Shown piece after piece: positions 61,763 through 64,000 of a stretch of DNA of 64,000 nucleotides; the first letter of the stretch is position 1; each line of letters begins with the position of its first letter. The stretch comes from Oscarella lobularis (lineage: Eukaryota; Porifera; Homoscleromorpha; Homosclerophorida; Oscarellidae): NCBI RefSeq assembly GCF_947507565.1, contig NC_089178.1, positions 3,472,001-3,536,000 of the forward strand, read 5' to 3'. The notes under the pieces were generated by a model, which saw only the letters and a program-made list of their open reading frames with translations, did not search any database and was not told the origin of the DNA. A program made the translations under genes and the position numbers.

Positions 61763-64000
61763 TTACACAGCAAGGTATCCGTCTGGAAGGTTCGTGCCCA
61801 GATAGTCGCCAAGTGTTTCGGCAATCTTTTCAAATGATGGTCTCTCTCCAGCTTCTGTCTGCCAACACTGATTCATAACTTCGTATCTATATAGGTCAGA
61901 AACAATTAGCACAAAGTAAAACAAGACGTTTCCACCTACATTTCTTCTGGACAATTACTGGGTCTGTCCAACCGATCTCCTCTTTCGAGAAATGAAGCGA
62001 TGCCCTGAACAGCTACTCCAGGATACGGCATCTTTCCCAGGCTCATGATTTCCCACAGTGTAACTCCATACGACCACTTATATCACAGAGAAACTAAAAC
62101 GATTAGTAGAGCGAATCAAGGAAGACTAACCGTATCGGTTTTGATGGTGAAGAGACCATCAACAAGACTCTCCAAAGCACACCAACGAATGGGAATACGT
62201 GCTCCCTTTGGATTCATTCGATAATAGTCCTTGTCCTCTTGCAGAGCCCTGGCGAGACCAAAATCGGCGACTTTAATTTTCAAATCCCAGTCTACCCTAT
62301 TGATGAAAAGTGTTGAGAAATAGTAGACCTTTAGAAAGGCATACTTACATGCAATTTCGCGCAGCCAAGTCTCGGTGAACGATACTCCTTGCTGACAAAT
62401 ATTCCATTCCCTTTGCAACTTGGTAACCAAACTGCACGAGTTCTACAGTTGTCGGAAGGAGACTCTCTTCCTACACAGAATTGACTAAGCAAAACCTTTT
62501 CTGTGATCAACTTACTCCTATTGCTGTTTTTATTCTCTTTCCCCTCAGATACGTTCGGAGGTCACCCAGCATCATGTAGGGAAGAACGACCAGCGGAGAG
62601 GTGTATCGCACGTTGTCGCTATTTGGTGACCAACAGACGCCAAGTAAGTTCATTACATTCGGATGATTTATATCGGTCATTTGTAGAGCTTCCATTACAA
62701 AGCTCTTCATCTCTTTCGCTGGATCAGTAGCCGAATCTAAAATCACTTTGCAATTTAGAAGATTAAATTTGGCGACAAAATACCAATTTTGAGAAATTTG
62801 GCGGCAACCGTTTGTGAAGAATCCAAAAGACACCTGTACACTTTACCAAAACTGCCTATAGTACAAATATTTTGAGAATGCAAATAAATGAATTTCTACT
62901 AATGCACCTTCGCCAATGACATCTTGAATTTGCAAACGATCAGGACTTATAGCAACTTTTCGAATTTTCTCCTCTGTAGCTGAATCCCAAAAAGACGGAC
63001 AAAGAGGTACGAGAGGAAAGCCTTGATCACTAGGGCAGCTACTTCTTCCAGTCTGAGCATCAGAACTCGCATTTTGAGATTTTCTTCGTTTGCGACGATG
63101 CAACAGAATAATACTTAGAAAAGCAAAAAAAAGAACGACAGCAACAGTAGCAGACGTGTTGATTATTATGGTTTTCGAAGTTGACGTAGCTGGCGAAGTG
63201 GGAGTCTTCAAAATCATACATTGAGAATCCGCGCTAGATAGCAACTGAGCACAGTTCAGCGCTTCGGAAACCATATGAAGAGGAGTGATTGCTTTTTTGG
63301 CGAAAGACGATTGATATATGGCTATTGTCTGTTGATAGCTAGATGCACAGCCGCCTTTGTCTTCAAATGCTGTAAAGCATGCGTCTGAGCTGCATAAAGG
63401 AGAAGGATAGGAGTAGTTCTGAGAGTCTTTTGTCACAGTCAAACAATCAGGATACAGTAAGTGGCAATAGAGAGTGACAAGGGAGCCGGCACATGATGGG
63501 CTTAGAAGCTCACTTAAAGTCTCATTGTTTTCTTGAAAAACTTTAATTGTTTCATTGTTTAAGTAGCTTTGATTGTAGCGAGAATCGACAAAGACGAGAG
63601 AACCGGCACGACTCCCGCGACACACGTCTCCGCCACTGTACATTTCACAAGTGCCATTGACTTGAATAGTATCTAGACAAAAGAATAAGTGAAGTCGAGA
63701 GAAGTGTGCGCCGCTTACCGTCGGCAGAGGTGCAATTACAATTGACCCACATTTGTTCATTGGCAGCGTTCGTCATACACCAAGGTCTGAAATTCCGATA
63801 CTGTAATCCAACCGTCGTGCACTCCGTATATTGTATTCCTTGGTAAGAGAAAGGAAACGCGCATTTTGTCTCACACCGAGTCTTCGCTTTCGATGGAGAG
63901 ACGGCCGAGCTATTAGTCGTCGCCCGGGGGGTCGGCGGCGGCGAAGAAGGTAAACCTAGACACAATTAGGCAAAACGACTTCATATATTGTTTTTGACAT
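61763..64000 (-). CDS. RTK-10: FN2-CRD / MET-like kinase, 5' end outside the window
   Basis: Kinase exons 61763-62858 ([56 protein letters not shown], end DGYLAV, TAA 61763-61765), CRD2 with a divergent span ([34 protein letters not shown]) at 62902-63675, and FN2 at 63718-63957 ([20 protein letters not shown]). CRD2 has an extra serine ([13 protein letters not shown]). CRD1 and the signal exon lie beyond 64000, so its CRD1 type is unknown. No disabling change in the visible part; kinase DNA is almost identical to RTK-8. Confidence 0.83.

Overview
The window looks like nuclear DNA of a simple animal, most likely a sponge with a compact genome (a homoscleromorph such as Oscarella or Corticium is my best guess; this is inference). 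It holds many short GT-AG introns of roughly 50-70 bp, metazoan single-copy genes (TSC1, a BRD4-type BET protein, PI4KB, CIAO1, TFIIIC63), an RBR ligase with a parkin-type RING0, and a tandem array of receptor tyrosine kinases with Frizzled-type cysteine-rich domains. There are no prokaryotic features.

Region 1-26,000 is a dense block of conserved genes, often tens of bp apart. From left to right: TSC1/hamartin (minus, 3' end outside), QTRT2 (minus), SET (minus), GTF3C5 (plus), cytochrome c (plus), PI4KB (minus), CIAO1 (plus) with SMIM8 nested antisense in one of its introns, a BET bromodomain protein with a BRD4-type C-terminus (minus), a beta-helix multi-membrane-span protein (minus), and a parkin-like RBR ubiquitin ligase (plus).

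Region 26,100-64,000 is one tandem array on the minus strand. I number the receptors RTK-1 to RTK-10 by rising coordinate, so RTK-10 is the most upstream in the direction of transcription. Their shared plan is signal peptide exon, Thr/Ser-rich linker, Frizzled CRD1, fibronectin type II module, Frizzled-like CRD2, one membrane span and a tyrosine kinase. RTK-1 carries a ROR/MuSK-like kinase. RTK-2 to RTK-10 carry a kinase that reads like MET/RON. Two CRD1 types (A: 1,3,5,7,9; B: 2,4,6,8) alternate, which suggests amplification of a two-gene unit of about 8 kb, blurred by later exchange of the TM/kinase halves. RTK-4 and RTK-8 have a new 5' end with CCP (sushi) modules, inserted into the old linker exon, leaving orphan signal exons behind. 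The array also contains a deleted chimeric relic (32.6-33.8 kb), an in-frame stop in RTK-3, a frameshift in RTK-7, a 1.3 kb inverted-repeat element in RTK-6 and small MITE-like insertions with target duplications.

In most of the array only about 100 bp separate the stop codon of one receptor from the ATG of the next. The receptors are presumably surface sensors for secreted or cell-bound ligands, with diversified ectodomains on a conserved signalling half; ligands are unknown. Exon limits were read by eye from frame continuity and splice consensus, so most are approximate.
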